DNA of 64,000 nt from Pseudomonas mosselii (GTDB lineage: Bacteria > Pseudomonadota > Gammaproteobacteria > Pseudomonadales > Pseudomonadaceae). The DNA lies in NCBI RefSeq assembly GCF_003205295.1, contig NZ_QJRP01000009.1, forward strand, positions 124,001-188,000. Direction: 5' to 3'. Position 1 is the stretch's first letter, and each line of letters begins with the position of its first letter. Positions 1 through 8,350 of this stretch are shown piece after piece. The notes under the pieces are model-generated. The model was not told where the DNA came from, did no database searches, and saw nothing but the letters and a program-made list of their open reading frames with translations. The translations under genes were made by a program, and so were the position numbers.

Positions 1-893
1 TAGTCCCAGCCGACATGGCTGAGCAGATAAGCAGTGAGCAGCTTGCGCGGCATCGGCTTTGCCAGCTGCGTCTTCAGCTGTTCATCCGGCAGGTTCACCA
101 GTTCGTTGGCAAGCTGCCTGAGCGAGCTGTAGCCGCTGCCCGAGCCCAGCCGGCTCTGGCTGGCATACAACTGGATGGCGCTGTTCCAGTCGCCGGCGAG
201 CTTGGCCAGGCGAGCCTCCTCGCCAAGGCTGGCCACCCCCAGTTCCAACGGGTCGCTGAAACCTTCGGCACTGAGCGTGCGGGCCTGGAGGAAGGCCTCG
301 CGCGCCTGGGCTTGCAGGGCCTGTGGCGTCTGTTGCGGATCATCACTGGCCTCGAAGCTCTGGGCCATCAAGGACCGCCCCAGCGAGTAGGCCGCCCAGG
401 TGCTGCGCAGCTTGCGTTGTTCGGCAGGCAGGGCCAGCACCTTGGTGAAATAGTCCGCCGCCAGGGCGTGATCGCCGGCATCGAAGGCGACTGCGCCGGC
501 AATGTACAGACGCAGTTCATCCGGCAGTTCGGCGCCCTGCTCCAGGACTTGTTGCGGATCGTCCAGGGCACGCAGTTGCGCGACCTTCTCGCGCAGCGAT
601 TCCGGCAACTCGCTGGCCTCGATATGGCTGCGCTGCTCACGGTAAGGTCGGTCGTTGTCGTCGCTGTCCCAGTAAGGTGTCAGGGTCATCTCGGTGGTGG
701 GCTTGAGACCCGCCAACTGCTCGCCGAGGCGATTCACCTCGAAGCCGAAATTGCCCTCCGGCAGCTCGGCCAGGGTTTGCGCCCGGTCGTCCAGCAGGCG
801 CATCGGGAAGTCCGGACCACAGGCCAGCGCCGTACCGACCGGCACGCTCAGGGACAGGCACAGCAGGTGCCGGGTCCAGTCAGGGGTAGACAT
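1..893 (-). CDS. Exported protein of unknown function, partial (runs off left edge)
   Basis: About 297 residues are visible and the frame stays open to the window edge, so the C-terminus is missing. The ATG at 893 has AAGGAG six bases upstream. Residues 1-25 look like a signal peptide (basic start, LLCLSLSVPVG core, ending ALA-C). Residues about 128-158 (IAGAVAFDAGDHALAADYF and following) read like a TPR helix pair. The start lies 14 bases inside the end of the preceding DUF3142 lipoprotein gene, so the two are probably translationally coupled. I do not recognise a named family. Function unknown; an envelope role is inferred from the leader only. Confidence 0.75.
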   Translation of the reverse strand, partial: MSTPDWTRHLLCLSLSVPVGTALACGPDFPMRLLDDRAQTLAELPEGNFGFEVNRLGEQLAGLKPTTEMTLTPYWDSDDNDRPYREQRSHIEASELPESLREKVAQLRALDDPQQVLEQGAELPDELRLYIAGAVAFDAGDHALAADYFTKVLALPAEQRKLRSTWAAYSLGRSLMAQSFEASDDPQQTPQALQAQAREAFLQARTLSAEGFSDPLELGVASLGEEARLAKLAGDWNSAIQLYASQSRLGSGSGYSSLRQLANELVNLPDEQLKTQLAKPMPRKLLTAYLLSHVGWD

Positions 894-2082
894 TCCATGC
901 TCCTTGATCGATTCCATGGCAGCGCGCCCAACCGAGGACGCGCCGGCCGCCAGCGGCCACACGCACGCTGGACTGGCGGTTGAAGACGAGGTGTTGCGGG
1001 GATTGCTGCAGGCGGTAGCCATTCAGCCCGTCCGCGGCATCGCAGGATTCAACGTTCAGTTCCACCCTTGCGGGCACCGGCAGGTCGAGATTGCCGACGT
1101 TGGCCAGGCTGATGTCGTAGAGTCCGGCCTGCCCGGACAGCTCGACCCGCCACTCACTGACAAGCGCGTCGCCGCGCGCCACGGCCTTCAGGGTGACCAG
1201 GCTCCAGGCCCGACGGTCGCCGGGCAACGGCAGTCGGAACCAGATCAGCCCGGCCAGGTTCGCGGGAGGCTTGTTCCGCAGTTGCCTGCCCAGGTCCGCC
1301 AGTTGCTGCGGGTCGGCCAGCAGCTCGCGGCGCTCGCCGGCACGGTTCAACGGGGCTTCGCTTTCCACCATCGGTGCGCCGCCGGTATCCGCCAGCAGCG
1401 CGACGCCATAAGCGGGCAAGGCCAGATAGAACGGTCTGTCGCTGACGCGCCCCCAGCGCTCGGCCCAGGTTTGCGCCTGGAGCGGATCGAACAGGCCTCG
1501 ACGCGGATCGCTCACCGCGTGCACCTGCAGCACGCTGCTGTCCACCGCCTGCAACAGCGCCGGCAGCTGCGGGCTGTCGAGCCAGGCGGGCAGCGCGGTG
1601 ATGCTCAGTTTCAGGCCCGGTGGCAGTTGCTCGCGCAGTTTCAGGAGGAATTCGGTGTAGCCCGGCAGGCGGGCGCTACCGCTGTCATGGTCGATCTCGA
1701 GTCCACTCGGGTTCACGCCGGCAGCCTGCCAGTCGGCCAGCAATTGGGCGATATGGGTACCGGCCGCCTGCAGGTCGAGCGCGGGCAACTGACCATCCAG
1801 GCGTACGACGGCGATCACCGGGCGGCCGTCGGCCTTGAGCCGTGGCAGGTCGACCAGCGCCTTGCTCCAGCCGGCCTTGGGCTGAGCCTGCAAGGCCAGC
1901 ACACGCAGGGTCGAGAAGTCGGCACGGCTTTCGGCCAGGGCCTGTTCATGGGCCGGCCGCCACTGGCGTTGCCAGATGTAGAGTTGCTGGTCGAGGGGCG
2001 GAGCAGGCTCGGGCTGGCAGCCGGTGAGCGTTACGAGAACGGCACATGCAAGCAGGCGGCGCAGCGGTGGGATAGCGGGCAT
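880..2082 (-). CDS. DUF3142-type lipoprotein
   Basis: The product is 400 residues. The ATG at 2082 gives MPAIPPLRRLLACAVLVTLTGC, a lipoprotein signal with lipobox LTGC. The mature part (YIWQRQW...GLEIDHDSG...LSITALPAWL) has the look of DUF3142, a TIM-barrel-like domain with glycosyl-hydrolase-like order and no settled function. An upstream extension is open but lacks a leader and a ribosome site. Its 3' end overlaps the next minus-strand gene by 14 bases, which suggests a two-gene operon of envelope proteins. Family assignment is from recalled sequence pattern; the substrate is unknown. Confidence 0.75.
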   Translation of the reverse strand: MPAIPPLRRLLACAVLVTLTGCQPEPAPPLDQQLYIWQRQWRPAHEQALAESRADFSTLRVLALQAQPKAGWSKALVDLPRLKADGRPVIAVVRLDGQLPALDLQAAGTHIAQLLADWQAAGVNPSGLEIDHDSGSARLPGYTEFLLKLREQLPPGLKLSITALPAWLDSPQLPALLQAVDSSVLQVHAVSDPRRGLFDPLQAQTWAERWGRVSDRPFYLALPAYGVALLADTGGAPMVESEAPLNRAGERRELLADPQQLADLGRQLRNKPPANLAGLIWFRLPLPGDRRAWSLVTLKAVARGDALVSEWRVELSGQAGLYDISLANVGNLDLPVPARVELNVESCDAADGLNGYRLQQSPQHLVFNRQSSVRVAAGGRRVLGWARCHGIDQGAWNVYP

Positions 2083-2681
2083 ACAGTCCTTTGTCTGACG
2101 GGGTTGAGCGCCGGAAACAAGTGGAAATTTTACCTCAACGCTACATCCGGCGAACACCCCGCACAAAGCGTCAAACCAGGAGGAGTACAAATGTTTCCCT
2201 TGGCGGCACTCGGTAGCCGTGGTGGCGCTGCCCAAAGGTTTCTGCAGGTCTTTGCTGCTTAAAGACGAGGCCTACCTATATATGCAATATTTAACTTTTA
2301 TAAATTATCCAGCGAAGACGGATGATGGCGTATTACTGGGCGCTGGCGCGATCACTTACTTGAAACTAACGATTCTCATTAGTAATCAGGTCACTTCACC
2401 GAAGGCCTGAAAATGTAATTAATCAAAAATATTTAATCAAAACCAATAATTCACAAAACTTCTAACGTCGCGGCGAACACCTAGCGTTTCATCTAATGAT
2501 TACGGACCTTTCGCCCTTGCAAAAGCGAAGCGACCGGCTAGTTTTGTGATTGTCTTTGCCGACACTATAAATACAAAACGACCTCCCCCAAGAACAGGAG
2601 GCATTATTCTTCCGGGCGACGCCCGCCACTGCGTGTTACTGCTGAAACGGAACTCAGTCAAAACAACAAGAGGGACGCTTG
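2083..2681. other. AT-rich divergent intergenic region upstream of the ebo operon
   Basis: This stretch separates the minus-strand lipoprotein pair from the plus-strand ebo operon. From about 2250 to 2640 it is much richer in A/T than anything nearby (runs such as tatatgcaatatttaac). It holds a plausible sigma70 promoter for the operon and two small stem-loops just before the first gene (CCTCC/GGAGG near 2582-2601 and GGGCGACGCCC near 2615). No convincing coding frame was found. An AT-rich block before an accessory operon fits silencing by MvaT/H-NS-type proteins, but that is inference. Confidence 0.7.
2544..2571 (+). promoter_or_regulatory. Candidate sigma70 promoter of the ebo operon
   Basis: TTGTGA at 2544-2549 and TATAAA at 2566-2571 are separated by 16 bases. 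The -10 is good and the -35 moderate. This would leave an untranslated leader of roughly 100 bases before the ATG at 2682. Prediction by eye only. Confidence 0.35.
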
Positions 2682-4556
2682 ATGAAGCGCAGCCATGGCT
2701 ATCGCGCGCTCTTTGAAAAAGGGCCGGCCGCACACTTCTGGTTGTCACTGCTGTGCTTCTCTGGCCTGGTGATCGCCAGTTTCCTGTTGTTCGAACAGCA
2801 GATCCAGGGTTTCCTCACCCATCTCGACCTGTACCGCCCTTCGACGCCTGGCCAGATGCTCAAGCTGGCGCTGCTGCTGATCGCCTTGCTGGCCCTGGAC
2901 GTGGTGCTGCCCGTGCCCTCGAGCATGGTGGCGCTACTGGCTGTGGCCACCCTGGGCAGTGTCGGCGGCTACCTGACAATCTTCATCGGCCTGTGCCTGG
3001 GCGCCGGGCTGGGCTACGCGTTGGGTGCCGGATATCTGCGGGTGTTGTCCAACCGCTTAGGTCTGCACCAGCGCCAGCCGGGGCAACTGGCGTACCGCCT
3101 GGGCACGCTGTCGCTGGCCTGCCTGCGCGGCGTACCGGTGCTGGCGGAGACCTCGGTGGTGGCCGCCGGCATGCAGCGCTATCCGTTGCGCGCCTTCATG
3201 CTGGTCACCACCTTGGCCAACGCGGGCCTGGCTTTGGCCTACAGCGCCATCGGCAGCTTCCTCGTCGAGCAAAACGCACTGCTGGTGACGATTCTTGCCA
3301 GCATGATCCTGCCCGGCCTGTTCATTGCCGGGTACAGCCTGCTCAAGGCCTTGCGCCGGCGCGAACCGTCACGGCCACTGCGCGGACGCTTCACGGTCAG
3401 CTACGACTATCCGGTGCTGTTCACCGACCACCTGTTCGATCCGCTCAACCCCTGCCTGCATCGCCAGCTCACCGCCCAGCACACTGGCCGGGTGACGGTG
3501 CTGATCTTCGCCGATGAGCAGCTGCTGCGCTGCGCACCGCACCTGCCGGGCCAGATCGACGCGTACTTCGCCGCCCATGACGCCGACCTGAACCTGAAAG
3601 CGGCGCCGATCGCCGTGCCGGCCGGCGAGCTGAGCAAGGACGCACAGGTGCTGCAGCAGCTGTATGCAGACATGCTGGCCCATGCTCTGGACCGCCACTG
3701 CTGCGTCCTGGCCCTGGGCGGTGGCGCGGTGCTGGACGCGGTGGGCTACGCCTGCGCCACCTTCCACCGCGGCATGCGCCTGATTCGCCTGCCAAGTACG
3801 GTGCTGGCCCAGAACGACGCCGGCATCGGGGTAAAGAACGGCATCAATGCCTTCGGCCAGAAAAACGTGCTGGGTGCTTTCTACCCCGCCACCGCAGTGA
3901 TCAACGACTTCCAGTTGCTGACCACCCTGGGTCACCGCGACCAGATCGCAGGGCTCGCCGAGGCGGTCAAGGTGGCGCTGATCAAGGACCGCGCCTTCTT
4001 CGAATGGATGGAGCGCCAGGCCGACGCTCTCGCCCGCTTCGACCACCCGGCCAGCCGCCATGCCATCCGCCGTTGCGCCGAGCTGCACCTGGGGCATATC
4101 ACCGGCGCCGGCGATCCTTTCGAACGCGGCAATGGCCGCCCGCTGGACTACGGCCACTGGGCGGCGCATCGGCTGGAGAATCTCAGCCAGCACCGCCTGC
4201 GCCATGGTGAGGCCGTGGCGGTGGGCATGGCTCTGGACGGGTTGTACGCCAATGCCCTGGGGCTGTTGAGCGATTTCGACAGCGAGCGGATCTTGGGCCT
4301 GTTGCTCAGGCTCGGCTTCAACCTGTGCCCGCCGGAGCTGAACCTGAAGGATGACCAGGGACGTTCGCGGGTGCTGCTGGGGCTCGAGGAGTTTCGCCAG
4401 CACCTGGGCGGCCAGCTCTCCATCCCCATGCTCAGCGGCATCGGCGCCTCGGTCGACCTGCACGAGATCGACGACGGCCTGATGGAACAGGCGCTGCTGC
4501 GCCTTGCCGGTTATCGCGGCCATTCGCTGGCCCTCGGCGAGGGCTGTGCGCAATGA
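2682..4556 (+). CDS. eboD: EboD-like sugar-phosphate-cyclase homologue fused to an N-terminal DedA/VTT-like membrane domain
   Basis: The product is 624 residues, far longer than the roughly 350-400 of a 3-dehydroquinate synthase. Residues about 20-220 are hydrophobic with VTT/DedA-like signatures (VLPVPSSMVALLAV near 74, a GLCLGAGLGYALG segment, LRGVPVLAE near 147). Residues about 240-610 resemble dehydroquinate synthase: GGGAVLDAVG near 344, NAFGQKN, GLAEAVK near 423, GHWAAH near 488 and HGEAV near 507, which keep the metal-binding Glu and His positions. The ATG at 2682 has AGAGGGA just upstream. The gene opens the ebo operon and overlaps eboC by 4 bases (ATGA). The fold assignment is firm; the reaction product (dehydroquinate-like or a cyclitol) cannot be read from sequence. 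Confidence 0.85.
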   Translation: MKRSHGYRALFEKGPAAHFWLSLLCFSGLVIASFLLFEQQIQGFLTHLDLYRPSTPGQMLKLALLLIALLALDVVLPVPSSMVALLAVATLGSVGGYLTIFIGLCLGAGLGYALGAGYLRVLSNRLGLHQRQPGQLAYRLGTLSLACLRGVPVLAETSVVAAGMQRYPLRAFMLVTTLANAGLALAYSAIGSFLVEQNALLVTILASMILPGLFIAGYSLLKALRRREPSRPLRGRFTVSYDYPVLFTDHLFDPLNPCLHRQLTAQHTGRVTVLIFADEQLLRCAPHLPGQIDAYFAAHDADLNLKAAPIAVPAGELSKDAQVLQQLYADMLAHALDRHCCVLALGGGAVLDAVGYACATFHRGMRLIRLPSTVLAQNDAGIGVKNGINAFGQKNVLGAFYPATAVINDFQLLTTLGHRDQIAGLAEAVKVALIKDRAFFEWMERQADALARFDHPASRHAIRRCAELHLGHITGAGDPFERGNGRPLDYGHWAAHRLENLSQHRLRHGEAVAVGMALDGLYANALGLLSDFDSERILGLLLRLGFNLCPPELNLKDDQGRSRVLLGLEEFRQHLGGQLSIPMLSGIGASVDLHEIDDGLMEQALLRLAGYRGHSLALGEGCAQ

Positions 4557-5431
4557 GCCAGATGAAGACCTGGATGACCGTCGGCCGCGTTTCCAACCTG
4601 CCGACGGTATGGACCAACACCCTGGCCGCCGCACTGTTGGCCAGCAGCGCCGGTGCCCTGGCACCGCCCTCGTCGCTGGTGTGGATCCTGCTGCTGGCCA
4701 TGCTGTCGCTGCTGTACCTGGCCGGCATGTTGCTAAACGACCTGCTGGACGCCGACTGGGACCAGCAGCATCACAACCCAAGGCCTATCACCCTGGGCCT
4801 GGTCAGCCGTCGGCAGGTGCGCCTGGCCACCTGGCTGGCATTGCTGCTGGCGGCAGCCGCGGCCCTGGGGCTGAGCCGGCTGATCGAGCAGCCCCAGTGG
4901 CTGCTGGCCGGCGTCACCCTGCTGGTGGGCTGCATCCTCGGCTACAACCTGCTGCACAAGAAATACGCCCACAGCGTCTGGCTGATGGGCGCCTGCCGCT
5001 CGGCGCTCTACCTCACCGCGGCGGCCAGCCTGGCGATGCCGGCCCGGCCCATCTGGCTGTGCGCCTTGCTGCTTGGCGTGTACATCAGCGGCCTGACCTA
5101 CCTGGCGCGCCAGGAGCACCTCAACCAACTGCTCAGCCGCCTGCCCCTGGTGCTGATGCTGAGCCCGCTGGCCCTGGCGGCCTACGCCGACACCCTGTGG
5201 TTCTGGCCGGTGCTGCTGCTGTGGCTGGGCTGGCTGGGCTGGCACTACTGGCTGCACCTGGCCGACCCGCGTCGGCGGCAGGTGCGCGCCTTCATCGGCG
5301 CGGGGCTGGCGGCCCTGCCGCTGTTCGATGCCCTGGTGCTGGCGGTCGCCGACCAGCCCCTGGGCAGCCTGCTGTGTGTCCTGGTGTTCTTCCTGCTTCC
5401 ACACCTACAGCGCTGGATCAAACCGACATGA
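4553..5431 (+). CDS. eboC: EboC, UbiA-family prenyltransferase homologue
   Basis: The product is a 292-residue polytopic membrane protein with about eight or nine hydrophobic helices. UbiA enzymes transfer a polyprenyl or similar group to an acceptor ring in the inner membrane. The first Asp-rich motif is clear, NDLLDADWD at residues 62-70, followed by NPRPI. The second Asp-rich motif expected in the distal loop is not obvious; the equivalent area reads TYLARQEHLNQ. It overlaps eboD and eboA by ATGA junctions. The position between a cyclase homologue and EboA is the typical ebo arrangement. Donor and acceptor are unknown. Confidence 0.88.
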   Translation: MSQMKTWMTVGRVSNLPTVWTNTLAAALLASSAGALAPPSSLVWILLLAMLSLLYLAGMLLNDLLDADWDQQHHNPRPITLGLVSRRQVRLATWLALLLAAAAALGLSRLIEQPQWLLAGVTLLVGCILGYNLLHKKYAHSVWLMGACRSALYLTAAASLAMPARPIWLCALLLGVYISGLTYLARQEHLNQLLSRLPLVLMLSPLALAAYADTLWFWPVLLLWLGWLGWHYWLHLADPRRRQVRAFIGAGLAALPLFDALVLAVADQPLGSLLCVLVFFLLPHLQRWIKPT

Positions 5432-6201
5432 ACAGTGATATCGCTACCTCGACAACGGCGGCGCTCGAGATGCGCCATGACGACCTGGCAGCACGGCACC
5501 AGGCCCTGGCCGCGCAGCTCGAGCCGACCGAGCTGCATTGGTGGAATGAGGCCCAGGAGCGCCTCGGGCAGTCGCCGGATGTCAACACCACAGCGCTGCT
5601 GAGCAGCCAGTGCAAGCGGCGTATTCGCGAGCGGGCCATGCTCGACGATAACGGGTGGAGCCAGTTGCAACTGGCGCGCGCCTTGCTGCTGGCCCAGGTC
5701 CTCGGGGAGCAGCCCCAGGCCGCTCAGTTGCCCTTGCTGCGCCAATTGTTCCTGTGGGGCGACGACCAGGAAAAGGTCGCCCTGCTCAAGGCCCTCGACT
5801 GGATCGACAGCTCGGGGCTGTGCGTGCCGTTGGCCTTGCAGGCCGGGCGTACCAGCAACAGCGAGGTGTTCGCCGCCCTCGCCCTGGACACCCCCTACCC
5901 GTCCCGCCACTACCCGGAGCGAGCCTTCCACCAGCTGGTGCTCAAGGCGCTTGGCATGGGGCTCGATGTACGGCGACTGGTCGGTCTGGCGCAGCGCCAT
6001 GGCGTCCCGCTCAACCAGCTGGCCCTGGACCTGCTGGATGAGCAGCTCGCGGCAGCACGCACGGTATCGCCTGGGTTGCACCTGGCCATCGCCTTCGACC
6101 TGCTCAGCCCGGCGCAACGCCAGCGCCTGCTCGGGCTGGCCCTGCAACAACGCCTGCCGCCAGCGTGGCACGACCACCTGGCCGACCACCACGCAAGCTG
6201 A
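5428..6201 (+). CDS. eboA: EboA family protein
   Basis: The product is 257 residues, soluble and helix-rich, with no signal peptide. Assignment to EboA rests on its place in the cluster and on the pattern LLRQLFLWGDDQEKVALLKAL...EVFAALALDTPYP...FHQLVLKALGM, which I recall from EboA proteins. The ATG at 5428 overlaps the eboC stop, so translation is likely coupled. The molecular role of EboA is unknown; the alpha-helical repeat look suggests a scaffold or partner protein (inference). A gap of 35 bases follows before eboB. Confidence 0.75.
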   Translation: MNSDIATSTTAALEMRHDDLAARHQALAAQLEPTELHWWNEAQERLGQSPDVNTTALLSSQCKRRIRERAMLDDNGWSQLQLARALLLAQVLGEQPQAAQLPLLRQLFLWGDDQEKVALLKALDWIDSSGLCVPLALQAGRTSNSEVFAALALDTPYPSRHYPERAFHQLVLKALGMGLDVRRLVGLAQRHGVPLNQLALDLLDEQLAAARTVSPGLHLAIAFDLLSPAQRQRLLGLALQQRLPPAWHDHLADHHAS

Positions 6202-6236
6202 TGCCCGACTACGCATTTCCCTGACGAGGATTCACC

Positions 6237-7121
6237 ATGCCCAAGTATTTCGACCCACATATCCACATGGTCAGCCGCACTACCGACGACTACCAGAACA
6301 TGGCCGCCGCCGGCATCACCGGGGTGATCGAGCCGGCGTTCTGGCAAGGCCAGGCGCGCACCAGCATCGGCAGTTTCGTCGACTACTTCGACACCCTGCT
6401 GGGCTGGGAACGCTTTCGCGCCAGCATGTTCGGCATCCATCACTTCTGCACCATCGGCCTGAATCCCAAGGAAGCCAACGACCTGTCGGTGGCCAATGAA
6501 GTGCTGGAGATACTGCCGCGCTACCTGGTCAAGGATGGCGTGGTCGCCGTCGGCGAGATCGGCTATGACGACATCACACCGGAAGAAGACCGCTTTCTCG
6601 CCGCGCAGCTTGAGCTGGCCAGGCAATTCAACCTGCCGGTACTGGTGCACACCCCGCACCGCGACAAGATCGGCGGCACCAAGCGCACCCTGGCGGTGAT
6701 CCGCGAAGTCGGCATCGCCGAACACCTGGTAATCATCGACCACCTCAACGAACTGACCCTGCCGCTGGTGCTCGACAGCGATTGCTGGCGCGGCCATTCC
6801 ATCTACCCCAACACCAAGATGTCGGAGCAGCGCATGGTCGCGCTGCTGCAGCAGTACGGCACGGAAAAAATGGTGGTCAACAGCGCCGCCGACTGGGGCA
6901 TCAGTGACCCGCTGAAGGTGCCCAAGACCGGCCAGGCGATGCTGGCGGCAGGTTTTAGCGAAGCCCAGGTCGAACAGGTGCTGTTCCACAACCCGGTGGA
7001 TTTCTTTGCCCAGAGCGGCCAGCTGGACAAGGCCCTGGTCAGCACCCCGCTGCCCATCGACCAGCGTCGCCAGTGGCAGGAAAACTCGGCCCTGCGCGGC
7101 CAGGACCCGGTGATCAAATGA
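6237..7121 (+). CDS. eboB: EboB, TatD-like metal-dependent hydrolase
   Basis: The product is a 294-residue amidohydrolase-superfamily TIM barrel. Metal-site motifs are in the usual order: FDPHIH near the N-terminus, VGEIGYDD, LVHTPHRD, IIDHLNE and VVNSAADWG. The ATG at 6237 has GAGG about eight bases upstream. TatD proteins act as nucleases or phosphodiesterases, but the Ebo branch (longer C-terminus, GIHHFCTIGLNP) has no known substrate. It overlaps eboE by ATGA. No leader is seen, so it should be cytoplasmic. Confidence 0.88.
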   Translation: MPKYFDPHIHMVSRTTDDYQNMAAAGITGVIEPAFWQGQARTSIGSFVDYFDTLLGWERFRASMFGIHHFCTIGLNPKEANDLSVANEVLEILPRYLVKDGVVAVGEIGYDDITPEEDRFLAAQLELARQFNLPVLVHTPHRDKIGGTKRTLAVIREVGIAEHLVIIDHLNELTLPLVLDSDCWRGHSIYPNTKMSEQRMVALLQQYGTEKMVVNSAADWGISDPLKVPKTGQAMLAAGFSEAQVEQVLFHNPVDFFAQSGQLDKALVSTPLPIDQRRQWQENSALRGQDPVIK

Positions 7122-8350
7122 CCTTGGGCCGTGGTTGGACCGCCGCGCAGCTCGGCTACTGCGGTAACGTGCACCCGGCCCGCGACCTCGCCGCGCTGCG
7201 CGTCGCCATCGACCGGCACTTCCAGGGCGTGCGCAGGCTGCGCGGGCTCGGCCAGCAGGACAGCGGACTGTGGATCAGCGCCGCAGCCGCAACCGAACTG
7301 CGTGAGCCGGCGAAACGGCGGGCGTTTTTTGATCTGCTGCGGCGCAGCGGGCTGCGCCTGACCTCGCTCAATGGCTTCCCCTATGGGCAATTTCATGAGG
7401 GCGCGGTGAAGGCGGCCGTCTACCTGCCCAGCTGGGCCGAGCCGCAACGGCTGGCCTACAGCCTGGACCTGGCGCGACTGCTGGCCGAGGCCCTGCCGCC
7501 GGAGTGCCCACAAGGGGTGATCTCCAGCGTGCCGCTGGGCTACGCCGCCCACTGGAACCCGACGCTGCAGCAACAGGCCAGGGAACAGCTGCGCCAGCTC
7601 ACGGCGGCACTGGCCCGGCTGCACCAGGAGACCGGCAAGAAGATCGTGATCTGCCTGGAAATGGAGCCGGACTGCGTGCTGCAGACCACCGACCAGGCCA
7701 TCGCCTTCTTCCGCCAATGGCAGGCCAGCGACCCGCATCATGACCACCTGGCGCTGTGTTTCGACGTCTGTCACCAGGCGGTGATGTTCGAGGACTGCCG
7801 GCAGTCCCTGGAAAGCCTGGGCCAGGCCGGGGTGCCCATCGGCAAGATCCAGCTGTCGAACGCAATGATCTGCCGCCTGCCGAGTCACGACCCGAGCCGT
7901 TGCGCACAGGTCCTCAAGGTGCTGGGCGGCTTTGCCGAAGCCACCTACCTGCACCAGGTGCAGGCGCGCGACGTCCAGGGCCGCATCCAGTGCTGGGCGG
8001 ACCTGCCGGACGCGCTCGCCGCCTGTACGGCACAGCCTGCGCGCTATCTGGAGCTGCGGGTTCATTTCCACATTCCGCTGTTCAGCGATCATCTGCTGCT
8101 GCCCGAACTCGGCGGCAGCCAGATGGCCCTGGCGCAGACCTTCGACTTCCTGGCCGCGCACGAGGACGTGCGTCCGGTGCTGGAGGTGGAAACCTACAGC
8201 TGGGGCGTACTGCCCGCACCTCTGCGCCCCAGCGACGAGCAGGCCCAGCACCGGGGCATCCGCGACGAACTGCGCTGGGTCGAAGAGCAACTGCGCCAGC
8301 GTCGCCTGCTGCAATCCCAGGATCGGGAGGTGCATGCCGATGCCCTCTGA
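7118..8350 (+). CDS. eboE: EboE, TIM-barrel xylose-isomerase-like protein
   Basis: The product is 410 residues and cytoplasmic. The ATG at 7118 overlaps the eboB stop; an upstream in-frame ATG would overlap eboB further and was not chosen. It shows the shape of sugar-phosphate isomerase/epimerase barrels: CLEMEPDC, LCFDVCHQAV, KIQLSNA, RVHFHIPLF and VLEVETYSW carry the acidic and His residues that would bind a divalent metal. The usual Ebo neighbours support the name. Its substrate is unknown; a polyol or cyclitol would fit the cyclase homologue upstream (inference). Confidence 0.85.
   Translation: MTLGRGWTAAQLGYCGNVHPARDLAALRVAIDRHFQGVRRLRGLGQQDSGLWISAAAATELREPAKRRAFFDLLRRSGLRLTSLNGFPYGQFHEGAVKAAVYLPSWAEPQRLAYSLDLARLLAEALPPECPQGVISSVPLGYAAHWNPTLQQQAREQLRQLTAALARLHQETGKKIVICLEMEPDCVLQTTDQAIAFFRQWQASDPHHDHLALCFDVCHQAVMFEDCRQSLESLGQAGVPIGKIQLSNAMICRLPSHDPSRCAQVLKVLGGFAEATYLHQVQARDVQGRIQCWADLPDALAACTAQPARYLELRVHFHIPLFSDHLLLPELGGSQMALAQTFDFLAAHEDVRPVLEVETYSWGVLPAPLRPSDEQAQHRGIRDELRWVEEQLRQRRLLQSQDREVHADAL

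Noticed and set aside
2364..2388. Fur-box-like sequence (ACTAACGATTCTCATTAGTAAT)
   Set aside because: Only one half resembles the consensus and symmetry is poor, so it was not listed as a site.
2219..2410. Short plus-strand open frame of 63 codons in the AT-rich region before the ebo operon
   Set aside because: No ribosome site, low-complexity composition and no recognisable protein features; it covers the likely promoter region.
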